DNA of 64,000 nucleotides from Enterobacter cloacae (GCF_013375935.1 NZ_CP056117.1:2604001-2668000), one strand, 5' to 3'; positions 1 to 10,341 are shown, numbered from the stretch's first letter. Made by a program: numbers and translations. Notes: a model not told the origin generated them from the sequence alone.

Positions 1-2056
1 CCTGGCCTATATCGACGATGAAGACATCAGCATTGAAGGGCTGATGGAACACATCCCGGGCCCGGACTTCCCGACGGCGGCAATCATCAACGGTCGTCGT
101 GGTATTGAAGAAGCGTACCGCACCGGTCGCGGCAAGATTTACATCCGTGCCCGCGCCGAAGTGGAAGCGGACGCCAAAACCGGCCGTGAAACCATCATTG
201 TTCACGAGATCCCGTATCAGGTGAACAAAGCGCGTCTGATTGAAAAAATCGCCGAGCTGGTTAAAGAAAAACGTGTTGAAGGTATCAGCGCGCTGCGCGA
301 CGAGTCTGATAAAGACGGTATGCGCATCGTGATTGAAATCAAGCGCGACGCGGTGGGTGAAGTTGTGCTGAACAACCTTTACTCCCAGACTCAGCTTCAG
401 GTCTCCTTCGGTATCAACATGGTTGCGCTGCACCATGGTCAGCCGAAAATCATGAACCTGAAAGAGATCCTGAGCGCGTTCGTGCGCCACCGCCGTGAAG
501 TGGTGACGCGCCGTACCATCTTCGAACTGCGCAAAGCGCGTGACCGTGCGCATATCCTTGAAGCACTGGCCGTTGCGCTGGCGAACATCGACCCAATCAT
601 CGAGCTGATCCGCCGTGCGCCAACGCCGGCAGAAGCGAAAGCGTCGCTGGTTGCGCGTCCATGGGACCTGGGTAACGTGGCGGCAATGCTGGAACGTGCG
701 GGTGATGACGCCGCGCGTCCCGAGTGGCTGGAACCGGAATTTGGCGTGCGTGACGGGCAGTACTACCTGACCGAGCAGCAGGCCCAGGCGATTCTGGATC
801 TGCGTTTGCAGAAGCTGACCGGCCTTGAGCATGAAAAACTGCTCGACGAGTACAAAGAGCTGCTGGAGCAAATCGCCGAGCTGCTGCATATCCTGGGTAG
901 CGCAGAGCGCCTGATGGAAGTGATCCGCGAAGAGCTGGAGCTGGTGCGCGATCAGTTCGGCGACGAGCGCCGTACCGAAATCACGGCCAACAGCTCTGAT
1001 ATCAACATTGAAGATCTGATTAACCGCGAAGACGTGGTGGTTACCCTGTCTCACCAGGGCTATGTGAAGTATCAGCCGTTGACCGACTACGAAGCACAGC
1101 GTCGTGGCGGTAAAGGCAAATCAGCGGCGCGTATTAAAGAAGAAGACTTCATTGACCGTCTGCTGGTGGCGAACACCCACGACACGATCCTCTGCTTCTC
1201 AAGCCGTGGTCGTCTGTACTGGATGAAAGTCTATCAGCTGCCGGAAGCGAGCCGTGGCGCGCGTGGTCGTCCAATCGTTAACCTGCTGCCGCTGGAAGCG
1301 AACGAACGTATCACCGCCATCCTGCCGGTACGCGAGTACGAAGAGGGCGTGAACGTCTTTATGGCGACCGCCAGCGGTACCGTGAAGAAAACCGCGCTCA
1401 CCGAGTTCAGCCGTCCGCGCTCTGCCGGTATTATTGCGGTGAACCTGAACGAAGGCGACGAGCTGATCGGTGTCGATCTGACTTCCGGTTCCGATGAAGT
1501 GATGCTGTTCTCTGCGGCCGGTAAAGTGGTGCGCTTCAAGGAGAACGCCGTGCGCGCAATGGGTCGTACCGCGACCGGCGTGCGTGGTATCAAGCTGGCG
1601 GGTGAAGATGCCGTTGTGTCCCTGATCGTTCCACGTGGCGAAGGCGCAATCCTCACCGTCACCCAGAACGGCTACGGTAAACGCACGGCGGAAAGCGAAT
1701 ATCCGACCAAATCACGCGGCACGCAGGGCGTTATCTCCATCAAAGTGACCGAGCGCAACGGTTCCGTTGTGGGCGCGGTGCAGGTGGACGACGCGGACCA
1801 GATCATGATGATCACCGATGCCGGTACGCTGGTGCGTACCCGCGTCTCCGAGATCAGCGTGGTGGGTCGTAATACCCAGGGCGTGATCCTCATCCGTACT
1901 GCGGAAGATGAAAACGTTGTGGGTCTGCAACGCGTTGCCGAGCCGGTGGATGACGAAGAGCTCGACTCAATCGACGGAAGCGTCGCGGAAGGTGATGATG
2001 AAATCGCACCGGAAGCGGACACCGATGATGAACCAGCAGATGATGCTGACGAGTAA
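1..2056 (+). CDS. gyrA: DNA gyrase subunit A, 3' portion
   Basis: Type II topoisomerase subunit that breaks and rejoins DNA and, with GyrB, introduces negative supercoils. The open frame enters from the left edge (codons begin at base 2), so the start, the active-site tyrosine and the quinolone-resistance region near residue 83 lie outside the window. The visible part covers the rest of the breakage-reunion domain and coiled coil, then the C-terminal beta-pinwheel domain. The GyrA box QRRGGKG is intact at 1097-1117, and this motif is needed for DNA wrapping. The protein ends in the usual acidic tail. An intrinsic terminator follows within 20 bases. In E. coli the ato and yfa genes lie between gyrA and rcsC; here rcsC follows directly. 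Confidence 0.98.
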   Translation, partial: LAYIDDEDISIEGLMEHIPGPDFPTAAIINGRRGIEEAYRTGRGKIYIRARAEVEADAKTGRETIIVHEIPYQVNKARLIEKIAELVKEKRVEGISALRDESDKDGMRIVIEIKRDAVGEVVLNNLYSQTQLQVSFGINMVALHHGQPKIMNLKEILSAFVRHRREVVTRRTIFELRKARDRAHILEALAVALANIDPIIELIRRAPTPAEAKASLVARPWDLGNVAAMLERAGDDAARPEWLEPEFGVRDGQYYLTEQQAQAILDLRLQKLTGLEHEKLLDEYKELLEQIAELLHILGSAERLMEVIREELELVRDQFGDERRTEITANSSDINIEDLINREDVVVTLSHQGYVKYQPLTDYEAQRRGGKGKSAARIKEEDFIDRLLVANTHDTILCFSSRGRLYWMKVYQLPEASRGARGRPIVNLLPLEANERITAILPVREYEEGVNVFMATASGTVKKTALTEFSRPRSAGIIAVNLNEGDELIGVDLTSGSDEVMLFSAAGKVVRFKENAVRAMGRTATGVRGIKLAGEDAVVSLIVPRGEGAILTVTQNGYGKRTAESEYPTKSRGTQGVISIKVTERNGSVVGAVQVDDADQIMMITDAGTLVRTRVSEISVVGRNTQGVILIRTAEDENVVGLQRVAEPVDDEELDSIDGSVAEGDDEIAPEADTDDEPADDADE

Positions 2057-2071
2057 CGTCTCCTGACGCGT

Positions 2072-2096
2072 AAAGGGCCGGTTTCCGGCCCTTTTG
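2072..2096 (+). terminator. gyrA intrinsic terminator
   Basis: A G+C-rich stem (AAAGGGCCGG pairing with CCGGCCCTTT, loop TTT) is followed by a T-rich stretch. It starts 15 bases after the gyrA stop. Confidence 0.85.
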
Positions 2097-2190
2097 TTTT
2101 GCGCAAGCAGACAAGTGAACGTTGCGACAAGCCGCGTTTACCGCTACCTTAACCACATTCTTTTTTCCCCGATGGCGGAGCCTCGCCCCT

Positions 2191-5037
2191 TTGAAATACC
2201 TCGTCTCCTTTCGTACCACGCTTAAAGTCTCTCGCTATCTGTTTCGGGCGCTTGCGCTGCTGCTATGGTTGCTGGTGGCGCTGCTCTCGGTGTTCTACAT
2301 CGTCAACGCGTTAAACCAGAAAGAAGCGGAGATCCGCCAGGAGTTTAACTTAAGTTCAGATCAGGCCCAGCGCTATATCCAGCGCACGTCTGACGTGATG
2401 AAAGAGCTTAAGTATATTGCTGAGAATCGGCTGACGGCGGAGAACGGCATCCTGGCCATCCGTGGTCGGGATGAAAAAACGGAAGTCCCTGATTTCGAAC
2501 CGCTCTTCCCGGACTCCGATTGCTCAGCCATGGGCAAAGCCTGGCGCGGATCGCTGGAATCGCTGTCGTGGTTCATGCGCTACTGGCGCGACAACTTTTC
2601 AGCCGCCTATGATCTGAACCGCGTCTACCTGATTGGTAACGAAAACCTGTGCATGGCGGATTTCGGCCTGCGGGATATGCCGATGGAGCGGGAAGACGCG
2701 CTGAAAAGCCTGCATGAACGCATTGTGAAATACCGCAACGCACCGCAGGAAGAGCGCGGGAACAACATCTTCTGGATAAGCCAGGGCCCGCGCATGGGCG
2801 TCGGCTATTTCTACGCCCTGACCCCGGTTTACCTCGGGAACCGCCTGCAGGCGCTGCTGGGCATTGAGCAAACCATCCGCATGGAAAACTTCTTCACGCC
2901 GGGCAGCCTGCCGATGGGCGTGACCATTCTGGATGAAAACGGCCACCCGCTTATCTCGCTTGCCGGGCCTGAAAACCGTCTGAAAGTTGAACCCGGCTGG
3001 ATGCAGGAGCGCTCATGGTTTGGCTATACCTCCGGTTTCCGCGAGCTGGTGCTGAAGAAAAGCCTGCCGCCATCGTCGCTGAGCATTGTTTACTCGCTGC
3101 CTGTCGACAAGGTGCTGGAGCGCATTCGTATCCTGATCCTCAACGCCATCTTGCTGAACATCGCGGTAGGCGTGGCGCTGTTTATGCTGGCGCGCATGTA
3201 CGAGCGGCGGATTTTCATTCCGGCGGAAGCGGACGCCCAGCGTCTGGAGGAGCACGAGCAGTTTAACCGTAAAATTGTCGCCTCGGCGCCGGTAGGGATC
3301 TGTATCCTGCGCACCCAGGACGGCACGAATATCCTCAGTAACGAGCTTGCCCATAACTACCTGAACATGCTGACGCATGAAGACCGACGGCGGTTAACGC
3401 AGATCATCTGCGGGCAGCAGGTCAACTTTGTGGATGTCCTGACCAGCACCCACACCAACCTGCAAATCAGCTTCGTCCATTCGCGTTACCGCAATGAAAA
3501 CGTAGCGATCTGCGTGCTGGTGGACGTCTCCGCGCGCGTGAAGATGGAAGAGTCACTGCAGGACATGGCGCAGGCGGCGGAGCAGGCGAGCCAGTCGAAA
3601 TCCATGTTCCTTGCCACCGTCAGCCACGAGCTTCGCACGCCGCTGTACGGCATCATCGGTAACCTCGATCTGCTCCAGACCAAAGAGCTGCCGAAAGGGG
3701 TCGACAGGCTGGTTACGGCGATGAATAACTCATCCAGCCTGCTGCTGAAAATCATCAGCGACATTCTCGACTTCTCAAAAATTGAATCCGAGCAGCTGAA
3801 GATTGAACCGCGCGAGTTCTCCCCGCGCGAGGTGATGAACCATATCAGCGCCAACTATCTGCCGCTGGTCGTGCGTAAACAGCTGGGGCTGTACTGCTTT
3901 ATCGAGCCGGATGTGCCCCTGACGCTGCACGGCGACCCGATGCGTCTGCAGCAGGTCATCTCTAACCTGCTGAGCAACGCCATCAAGTTCACCGATATCG
4001 GCTGTATTGTGCTGCACGTCAGTCGGGCAGGGGATTACCTGACCATACGCGTGCGCGACACGGGCGTCGGCATTCCGGCGAAAGAGGTTGTGCGCCTGTT
4101 CGATCCGTTCTTCCAGGTAGGAACGGGCGTCCAGCGTAACTTCCAGGGGACCGGGCTGGGTCTGGCGATATGCGAGAAGCTTATCAGCATGATGGATGGG
4201 GACATCTCCGTTGATACCGAGCCAGGCATGGGCAGCCAGTTCACCATCCGTATTCCGCTCTATTCCGCGCACTATCCGGCAAAAACCACGGTCGACGGGC
4301 TGAGCGATAAGCGTTGCTGGCTGGTGGTGCACAACGCCTCCTTACAGGATTTCCTGACCTCGATGCTGACCAGCAGCGGCGTGCGGGTATCGCGCTACGA
4401 AGGCCAGACGCCGGATGCGGACGACATGCTGATCACCGACGGCGAGCCGGAGCAGGCGTGGGCGGGGCGCGGCGTGGTAACGTTCTGCCGTCGGCATATC
4501 GGTATCCCGGTTGAGCGATCACCTGGAGTATGGGTGCACAGCGTGGCGACGCCGCACGAGCTGCTGGGCCTGCTGGCGCGCATTTACAGCGTACAGCTTG
4601 AGGACAGCGACGGCGCCACCGCCCTGGCTTCCCCGGATGAACTGGCGTCGGTGAACGACGACATGATGATTCTGGTCGTCGACGATCACCCGATAAACCG
4701 TCGTCTGCTCGCCGACCAGCTGGGCTCCCTGGGCTATCAGTGTAAAACGGCCAACGACGGGGTGGACGCCCTGAATGTCCTGAGTAAGAACCATATTGAT
4801 ATCGTGCTCAGCGATGTGAACATGCCAAACATGGACGGCTATCGCCTGACGCAGCGTATCCGCCAGCTGGGCCTGACGTTGCCGGTGGTTGGGGTTACGG
4901 CCAACGCGCTGGCGGAAGAGAAGCAGCGCTGTCTGGAGTCGGGAATGGACAGCTGTCTGTCGAAGCCGGTCACGCTGGACGTGCTCAAACAAACGCTGTC
5001 TGTCTATGCGGAGCGCGTGAGGAAAACGCGGACGTAA
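2191..5037 (+). CDS. rcsC: RcsC hybrid sensor histidine kinase of the Rcs phosphorelay
   Basis: Inner-membrane sensor kinase that feeds phosphate through RcsD to RcsB in response to envelope and peptidoglycan stress. I place the start at a TTG at 2191, preceded by GGAG at 2177-2180. This gives 949 residues, exactly the E. coli length, and the E. coli N-terminus (MKYL) aligns there. The upstream ATG at 2122 would add 23 unrelated residues. There are transmembrane segments at about residues 20-42 and 312-334 flanking a periplasmic sensor domain. The kinase H box VSHELRTPLYG carries the phospho-accepting His479. The ATPase boxes DTGVGIP and GTGLGL follow, and a C-terminal receiver domain has the phospho-acceptor Asp875 in LSDVNMPNMDG. 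It converges on rcsB, with a shared terminator between them. Confidence 0.96.
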   Translation: MKYLVSFRTTLKVSRYLFRALALLLWLLVALLSVFYIVNALNQKEAEIRQEFNLSSDQAQRYIQRTSDVMKELKYIAENRLTAENGILAIRGRDEKTEVPDFEPLFPDSDCSAMGKAWRGSLESLSWFMRYWRDNFSAAYDLNRVYLIGNENLCMADFGLRDMPMEREDALKSLHERIVKYRNAPQEERGNNIFWISQGPRMGVGYFYALTPVYLGNRLQALLGIEQTIRMENFFTPGSLPMGVTILDENGHPLISLAGPENRLKVEPGWMQERSWFGYTSGFRELVLKKSLPPSSLSIVYSLPVDKVLERIRILILNAILLNIAVGVALFMLARMYERRIFIPAEADAQRLEEHEQFNRKIVASAPVGICILRTQDGTNILSNELAHNYLNMLTHEDRRRLTQIICGQQVNFVDVLTSTHTNLQISFVHSRYRNENVAICVLVDVSARVKMEESLQDMAQAAEQASQSKSMFLATVSHELRTPLYGIIGNLDLLQTKELPKGVDRLVTAMNNSSSLLLKIISDILDFSKIESEQLKIEPREFSPREVMNHISANYLPLVVRKQLGLYCFIEPDVPLTLHGDPMRLQQVISNLLSNAIKFTDIGCIVLHVSRAGDYLTIRVRDTGVGIPAKEVVRLFDPFFQVGTGVQRNFQGTGLGLAICEKLISMMDGDISVDTEPGMGSQFTIRIPLYSAHYPAKTTVDGLSDKRCWLVVHNASLQDFLTSMLTSSGVRVSRYEGQTPDADDMLITDGEPEQAWAGRGVVTFCRRHIGIPVERSPGVWVHSVATPHELLGLLARIYSVQLEDSDGATALASPDELASVNDDMMILVVDDHPINRRLLADQLGSLGYQCKTANDGVDALNVLSKNHIDIVLSDVNMPNMDGYRLTQRIRQLGLTLPVVGVTANALAEEKQRCLESGMDSCLSKPVTLDVLKQTLSVYAERVRKTRT

Positions 5038-5063
5038 AAAAAGGCCCGCAAGGGCCTTTTTTA
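5036..5063. terminator. rcsC/rcsB bidirectional terminator
   Basis: The stem AAGGCCC/GGGCCTT is flanked by an A run on the left and a T run on the right. It sits between the convergent rcsC and rcsB, and overlaps the rcsC stop codon by two bases. Confidence 0.8.
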
Positions 5064-5124
5064 CTGGTGCTCTCTGCCGGGGAAGAGGGCAGGGTGCGGG
5101 CAACAGGCCGCACAACCGTTGGGA

Positions 5125-5775
5125 TCAATCCTTGTCCGTCGCGCTCAGCGTCACGGAGGAGAGGTAGTTCAGCAGGGCGATATCGTTATCCACACCCAGC
5201 TTCATCATCGCTGATTTCTTCTGGCTGCTGATGGTTTTGATGCTGCGGTTCAGCTTCTTGGCAATTTCCGTTACCAGGAAACCTTCAGCGAACAGGCGCA
5301 GAACTTCACTCTCTTTTGGTGAGAGACGCTTGTCGCCATAGCCGCCCGCGCTGATTTTTTCGAGCAGACGTGAGACGCTCTCAGGCGTGAATTTCTTTCC
5401 TTTCTGCAGCGCCGCAAGGGCTTTTGGCAGATCGGTAGGCGCGCCTTGCTTCAGCACAATCCCTTCGATATCGAGATCAAGAACGGCGCTCAGGATCGCC
5501 GGGTTATTGTTCATGGTCAGAACAATGATCGAAATGTCCGGGAAGTGACGTTTAATGTATTTGATAAGCGTGATCCCATCACCGTACTTATCTCCCGGCA
5601 TAGAGAGATCGGTAATGAGCACGTGCGCATCAAGTTTAGGCAGGTTGTTGATGAGAGCTGTGGAGTCTTCAAATTCACCGACTACATTCACCCACTCGAT
5701 CTGTTCAAGTGATTTGCGAATACCGAACAGTACAATCGGATGGTCATCGGCAATAATTACGTTCATATTGTTCAT
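5125..5775 (-). CDS. rcsB: RcsB response regulator, LuxR/NarL-type
   Basis: DNA-binding response regulator that receives phosphate from the RcsD Hpt domain and controls capsule, motility and envelope genes, alone or with partners such as RcsA. It is 216 residues and nearly identical to the E. coli protein. The receiver domain has the acidic pair in IIADDHP and the phospho-acceptor Asp56 in LITDLSMPG. The C-terminal helix-turn-helix region (about residues 150-205) contains LSPKESEVLRLFAEG. The start is set by the MNNMNV N-terminus at 5775. A longer frame to 5862 would only run into rcsD. The gene lies 16 bases downstream of rcsD on the same strand, as in E. coli, where rcsB also has its own promoter inside rcsD. 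Confidence 0.98.
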   Translation of the reverse strand: MNNMNVIIADDHPIVLFGIRKSLEQIEWVNVVGEFEDSTALINNLPKLDAHVLITDLSMPGDKYGDGITLIKYIKRHFPDISIIVLTMNNNPAILSAVLDLDIEGIVLKQGAPTDLPKALAALQKGKKFTPESVSRLLEKISAGGYGDKRLSPKESEVLRLFAEGFLVTEIAKKLNRSIKTISSQKKSAMMKLGVDNDIALLNYLSSVTLSATDKD

Positions 5776-5791
5776 GTATAAGGCTACCTTG

Positions 5792-8464
5792 CTACAGCAA
5801 GCTCTTGACGTAAGCGTCAATGTCGCTGATGTATTTTTCAATGCCAGAGGCATCTTTCTCACGAATTAGATGTTCCAGCGTTTCACATAACTGCTTGCCG
5901 GGAACCAGATTTAGCATGGCAAACACCCCTTTAAGCCGGTGTGCTGTCTGTGCCAGCGCTGCAAAATCCTGCGCAGCGGACTCAGTATACAACCGCTTAA
6001 CATCATCTGGTACTGTATCAACGAAGAGCGAATAATATCCGCTGGCATGGAGTTCGGCATTTTCATCGCCGCCTAACGGTGACTCCAGGATCTCTTCCTG
6101 CGCCAGATGCTCTTCAATCAGTTGTAATACAGCTTCCTGCATCGCATTGCTCATATTAAAGTTGACGCGCAGCTGGCCAGGGCCGATTTTTCGCACGCCT
6201 GGCTCATCATCGCTTAAAAGCAAGCCGGAGGCAGTAAGATTAGACGGATTATCAGTTAAAAATAGATCAAATTCTTGACTCGCGAGCCTTTCGTCCGGGG
6301 TGATGCAGGACGCGCCCCAGTTTTCCAGCTGACGAACCACGATATTACGGATCTCATTAGAGGTCACATCTACCATGACCACCACGTCATCCAGCAGACG
6401 CTCTTCATCTTCTTCCTGCGGATTTGCCGCCATTTTAACGTGTAAAGAGTAGCGGGTGCCGAGGGATTCGCGCGCCTTAATATTCAGGTGGCCGCCTAGC
6501 TTGCGCGCCAGCTGATCGCAGAGCCAGAAGGTGAGGGTGTTAGCCTTACCATAGTGGTCGCGCTGGGTATCGTTCAGGAACGGGAAGTGCAGATTATCAA
6601 TTTCACTTACGGTCACGCCTTCGCCCGTATCCAGAATACGGAAGGTCAGACGATCGTCGCTGGATTCATCGGTGCTGACTTCAAGCGTGATCTTGCCGAT
6701 CTGCGTGGTGGTTACGGCATACTGGATCAGCATCACCAGGATCCGGCGCAGGGCATCGCGATCGCCGTGACGCTCGTCGTTCGCCGGTAAACGGTTGTTG
6801 ATCAACAGCTGGAGACCTTTGCGCTTAATGACCGGCAGCACTTCAGGAACGACTTCATCAATCAGATCCTGGATAGAGAAGAGCGTCGGGGTGCCTTTCC
6901 AGATGTCATTCTCCAGCATATTTGCAAGCTGGATCTCATCTACCAGACGGACCAGCGAGTCGGCCTGGTTGCTGAGCTGGCGGCTCTCCGGCGTGCTTAG
7001 CTCGGCGATCTGCGTGGCGAGCGACTTCAGCGGCTGCTTAAAGGCATCGCCAATATTTTGCATAAACGCGGCGCGGCCGTGCTGGTTTTTCTCGTACAGC
7101 CTTTGTGCCTGCTTGAGTTTTTTATTCACCAGCACTTCACGGTCCTGGTCGCGGATAATGAAGATTTGCGTGCGTGAAGCGACCTGGCTGCGGAACTGAC
7201 GGATTTCATACAGCTCGTTATTAATGGTGGCCTGAATAACGCCCTGATGCTGGTCCGCCATCGCGGTAATGTTTTGCAGATTAAGATGCGGCAGAAGGTG
7301 ATCGGCAATTTTATTGCTCATCACCGTGCGGTTCGCCTCCTGATCGTGCACTAACACCCCGAGCGGCAGCACGGAAATAATCTCTTCGTTAAGGGCACGC
7401 AGCACGCGCAGCTCGTTGCTGGTTCCGGCTGACACCGAGGTGGAGTCGCTCTGGCGCCCTGACTGGAAGCGGAAGGTGCTGTAGCCAAACAGCGCCAGCG
7501 CCAGCAGACCGATATTCAGCAGCAGCGGCAGCAGGATATTTTGCAGGGTATCCAGCATCAGGGTGCCAAAAGGCACCTGCCAGACAAGACGCATACCGGT
7601 TGAGTTCAGCGAGGACGCAATCTCAATCTTTGAGCCATTAAAGGAGATGGCCACGCTGTCCGCGCCTTCTTTGTCCGACGGTGTACGCATGTTCTGGGAG
7701 CTGTTGTCAGGCTCCAGGCGGAAGCTGTCCAGCGGCATATCCGGCGGGATCAGGTCATTTATAGGCAGGTCGAAAGCAACCACGGTCGCCAGATGGCCCG
7801 GCTGGTTAAAGGTGGTGCGCAGCGTAAAGTAATGCCCATTCTGCCAGGCAAGGCGGCGCAGCGAGGAGAAACTTTCGCGCTCGTCCAGCGCGTTGGCCTG
7901 CTGCAACATTTCTGCCCGACGGGAATCCACAATGCTGCCGACGGTCGTCTCTTTAAAGCCTGACGAGAGATCCTTAAGCGGCAGGGTCGAGATCAGGATC
8001 ATGCTGTTGTCCTGACCGTTCAGGTAATACATAGACCACGGCACCGTTTCGGCACCCCACAGGGTGTCGAGATAGGACGAGATGCGCTGCGTCATTTCAA
8101 GCGTTGCGCTGTCGTGCGAGCCGAAAATCAGGGCTTCGGTCTTGCGCTGCGGTTTTTCCAGATAATAGACATCCTGCTTCAGGCGCGTTTCCTGTAACCC
8201 TTCTCCTGACGAGGTGGCCGGAGCCGCAGCGATATTGTCGTAGATTTGCCAGGTCGCATAGCGCCACGTATCAATGCGCTTATGCACCGCGTGGGTGATA
8301 TCGACGATCTGATAGCTCTTATCTTTGAGCCAGGTGTTAACGGCGCTCTGAACCATAACCCCCATTGTGACTAACAGCACAACGATCAGCAGAAGAAAGA
8401 AACGGGTGATGCTGCCCGGTAGAAGGGAAAATTTGCTCGGGGCGGTAGTTTCAGTCTGACTCAT
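5792..8464 (-). CDS. rcsD: RcsD phosphotransfer protein
   Basis: Inner-membrane histidine phosphotransferase that relays phosphate from the RcsC receiver to RcsB. It is 890 residues, the same as E. coli RcsD. A transmembrane helix lies at about residues 18-38, followed by a periplasmic domain and a second membrane segment near residues 305-325. A kinase-like but inactive region follows, then a degenerate receiver-like domain (ABL). The C-terminal Hpt domain has the phospho-accepting His842 in AHRLKGVF. The gene is divergent from ompC, with micF in the intervening region, and rcsB follows 16 bases downstream. Confidence 0.97.
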   Translation of the reverse strand: MSQTETTAPSKFSLLPGSITRFFLLLIVVLLVTMGVMVQSAVNTWLKDKSYQIVDITHAVHKRIDTWRYATWQIYDNIAAAPATSSGEGLQETRLKQDVYYLEKPQRKTEALIFGSHDSATLEMTQRISSYLDTLWGAETVPWSMYYLNGQDNSMILISTLPLKDLSSGFKETTVGSIVDSRRAEMLQQANALDERESFSSLRRLAWQNGHYFTLRTTFNQPGHLATVVAFDLPINDLIPPDMPLDSFRLEPDNSSQNMRTPSDKEGADSVAISFNGSKIEIASSLNSTGMRLVWQVPFGTLMLDTLQNILLPLLLNIGLLALALFGYSTFRFQSGRQSDSTSVSAGTSNELRVLRALNEEIISVLPLGVLVHDQEANRTVMSNKIADHLLPHLNLQNITAMADQHQGVIQATINNELYEIRQFRSQVASRTQIFIIRDQDREVLVNKKLKQAQRLYEKNQHGRAAFMQNIGDAFKQPLKSLATQIAELSTPESRQLSNQADSLVRLVDEIQLANMLENDIWKGTPTLFSIQDLIDEVVPEVLPVIKRKGLQLLINNRLPANDERHGDRDALRRILVMLIQYAVTTTQIGKITLEVSTDESSDDRLTFRILDTGEGVTVSEIDNLHFPFLNDTQRDHYGKANTLTFWLCDQLARKLGGHLNIKARESLGTRYSLHVKMAANPQEEDEERLLDDVVVMVDVTSNEIRNIVVRQLENWGASCITPDERLASQEFDLFLTDNPSNLTASGLLLSDDEPGVRKIGPGQLRVNFNMSNAMQEAVLQLIEEHLAQEEILESPLGGDENAELHASGYYSLFVDTVPDDVKRLYTESAAQDFAALAQTAHRLKGVFAMLNLVPGKQLCETLEHLIREKDASGIEKYISDIDAYVKSLL

Positions 8465-8789
8465 CGATGTGTTTAACCCGTAATGGCCGCGCGGTAATGG
8501 GATAGGGCAGTATAAAGGGTAATAACCGAATTTCCAGCGTCGTTATCGCTGTAACCTTGACTTTTTATCCGCTGAACCTCGCTACAGCGAGCCGGCTTAA
8601 AGGTGTACAAACCACGGCGAAATGTACAAATGCGCGGCAACAGTCGCAGAAAAATAGCACGAATTAACAAGAAATTAATCTTTAAGGTAAAAAATCAATC
8701 AGGAAAAGGGAGAGAACAGCATTTAGTTAATAGTCGTTATCATAACGTGCGGGTAGCACATAAAATGCCTGGAGACGTAAAGAAAGGTA
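8465..8789. other. rcsD upstream region between rcsD and micF
   Basis: About 325 bases with no credible protein gene. It should hold the rcsD promoter, on the minus strand. Visible structure includes two TGTACAAA words at 8604-8611 and 8623-8630 (19 bp apart) and a small palindrome CTCGCT-AC-AGCGAG at 8578-8591. I cannot assign a regulator to either. Confidence 0.5.
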
Positions 8790-8882
8790 AAAAAAAACCG
8801 AATGCGAAGCATCCGGTTCAATTAGGGATAAACAGACATTCAGAACTGAATGACGGTAATAAATAAAGTTAATGATGATAGC
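8790..8882 (-). ncRNA. micF: MicF antisense sRNA
   Basis: Hfq-dependent sRNA that base-pairs with the ompF mRNA leader and represses porin OmpF, and also regulates lrp and other targets. The minus-strand sequence starts with the diagnostic 5' end GCTATCATCATTAACTTTA and continues almost base for base like E. coli MicF. It ends in the terminator stem ACCGGATGC/GCATTCGGT followed by a T run (read as A at 8789-8797). The predicted length is 93 nt, as in E. coli. It lies in the conserved place between ompC and rcsD and is transcribed away from ompC. Confidence 0.95.
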
Positions 8883-9038
8883 GAGAGTTATTTTAGAGAT
8901 GTTGAGCGAATTTTTTTTGTCATTCAGTGCTGTGTGTGCTTTGTATTTAACTGATTGAATTTAATAAGATATATTTCAATCTTGATTATAAGTGCTATAT
9001 TTTTAAACTCTTCATGCTATTCAAAAAGTTCCTTCATA

Positions 9039-9115
9039 TTTACAAATTGAAACATCTTGCAGGTAAAATGAAACATCTTCAAAGTTTTCGTATCATATTC
9101 CTGTTGGATTATTCT
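9039..9115 (+). promoter_or_regulatory. ompC promoter with three tandem OmpR sites
   Basis: The order matches the E. coli ompC C1-C2-C3 arrangement. C1 is at about 9039-9058 (core TTGAAACATCT) and C2 at about 9061-9079 (core ATGAAACATCTT). C3 is at about 9080-9099 (AGTTTTCGTATCATATT). They are spaced about two helical turns apart. A -10-like GATTATTCT follows near 9107-9115. The sequence resemblance is strong; the regulator assignment is from known E. coli biology. Confidence 0.85.
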
Positions 9116-9182
9116 GTTTTTTTGAGGAGAATGAACTTGCCGACTGGTTAAGAGGGTTGACCAGTATGCAGTGGCAAATAAT

Positions 9183-9200
9183 AAGGCATATAACAGAGGG
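9183..9200 (+). promoter_or_regulatory. ompC leader: MicC pairing site and ribosome-binding site
   Basis: The leader contains AAGGCATATAAC at 9183-9194, which is complementary to the 5' end of the E. coli sRNA MicC. It is followed by the Shine-Dalgarno GAGGG at 9196-9200, eight bases before the ATG. The word is retained although the flanking leader differs from E. coli, suggesting that MicC control is conserved. No micC gene lies in this window. Confidence 0.65.
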
Positions 9201-9208
9201 TTAATAAA

Positions 9209-10300
9209 ATGAAAGTTAAAGTACTGTCCCTCCTGGTACCAGCACTGCTGGTGGCAGGCGCAGCAAATGCGGCTGAAATTTATAACAAAGACGGCAACAA
9301 ATTAGATCTGTACGGTAAAGTGGACGGCCTGCACTATTTCTCTGATGACGACGGTGCAGACGGCGACCAGACCTACATGCGTCTGGGCTTCAAAGGCGAA
9401 ACTCAGGTTAACGACCAGCTGACCGGTTACGGCCAGTGGGAATACCAGATTCAGGGCAACTCTGGTGAGAACGAAAATAACTCATGGACGCGTGTGGCGT
9501 TTGCGGGTCTGAAATTTGGCGATGCGGGTTCATTCGACTATGGTCGTAACTACGGCGTTGCTTATGATGTTACCTCCTGGACTGACGTTCTGCCAGAATT
9601 CGGCGGTGACACCTACGGTTCTGACAACTTCATGCAGCAGCGTGGTAACGGCTTCGCGACCTACCGTAACCAGGACTTCTTCGGTCTGGTTGATGGTCTG
9701 AACTTCGCGTTGCAGTATCAGGGTAAAAACGGCAGCGTAAGCGGTGAAGACCAGACTAACAACGGTCGTGACGCACTTCGTCAGAACGGTGACGGCTTCG
9801 GTGGCTCTATCACTTACGATCTGGGCGAAGGCTTCGGTCTCGGTACTGCCATCACCAGCTCTAAGCGCACTAACTCTCAGAATGACTACGGCTTCGGTAC
9901 CGGCGATCGTGCTGATACCTACACCGGTGGTCTGAAGTATGACGCAAACAACATCTACCTGGCCGCACAGTACACCCAGACTTATAACGCGACCCGCGCT
10001 GGCGATCTGGGCTGGGCTAACAAAGCACAGAACTTCGAAGTGGTTGCTCAGTACCAGTTCGACTTTGGTCTGCGTCCGTCCGTGGCTTACCTGCAGTCAA
10101 AAGGTAAGGATCTGGACAATGGTTACGGCGACCAGGATATCCTGAAATATGTTGACGTTGGTGCGACTTACTACTTCAACAAAAATATGTCTACCTACGT
10201 TGATTATAAAATCAACCTGCTCGATGAGAACGACTTCACTCGTTCAGCAGGTATCGGTACTGACGATATCGTAGCGCTGGGTCTGGTTTACCAGTTCTAA
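9209..10300 (+). CDS. ompC: Outer-membrane porin OmpC
   Basis: Trimeric general diffusion porin of the outer membrane, relevant to osmolarity response and entry of small antibiotics. It is 363 residues: a 21-residue signal peptide (cleavage after AANA, mature start [10 protein letters not shown]), sixteen predicted beta strands, and the classical C-terminal VYQF with a terminal Phe for BAM recognition. The constriction-loop region around PEFGGDTYG is present. Surface-loop sequences follow what I recall of Enterobacter OmpC rather than E. coli. A ribosome site GAGGG precedes the ATG, and a terminator follows. The upstream OmpR sites and divergent micF support the assignment as ompC rather than ompF or phoE. 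Confidence 0.96.
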   Translation: MKVKVLSLLVPALLVAGAANAAEIYNKDGNKLDLYGKVDGLHYFSDDDGADGDQTYMRLGFKGETQVNDQLTGYGQWEYQIQGNSGENENNSWTRVAFAGLKFGDAGSFDYGRNYGVAYDVTSWTDVLPEFGGDTYGSDNFMQQRGNGFATYRNQDFFGLVDGLNFALQYQGKNGSVSGEDQTNNGRDALRQNGDGFGGSITYDLGEGFGLGTAITSSKRTNSQNDYGFGTGDRADTYTGGLKYDANNIYLAAQYTQTYNATRAGDLGWANKAQNFEVVAQYQFDFGLRPSVAYLQSKGKDLDNGYGDQDILKYVDVGATYYFNKNMSTYVDYKINLLDENDFTRSAGIGTDDIVALGLVYQF

Positions 10301-10316
10301 TTGCTTATAACGCGAC

Positions 10317-10341
10317 AAAGGGGCCATCAGGCCCCTTTTTT
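10317..10341 (+). terminator. ompC intrinsic terminator
   Basis: The stem AAAGGGGCC/GGCCCCTTT with loop ATCA is followed by a six-T run, 16 bases after the ompC stop. Confidence 0.9.

Noticed and set aside
8603..8866. A plus-strand 87-codon frame upstream of ompC
   Set aside because: It runs through micF in reverse and has a lysine/asparagine-rich translation. The region is explained by MicF and promoters.
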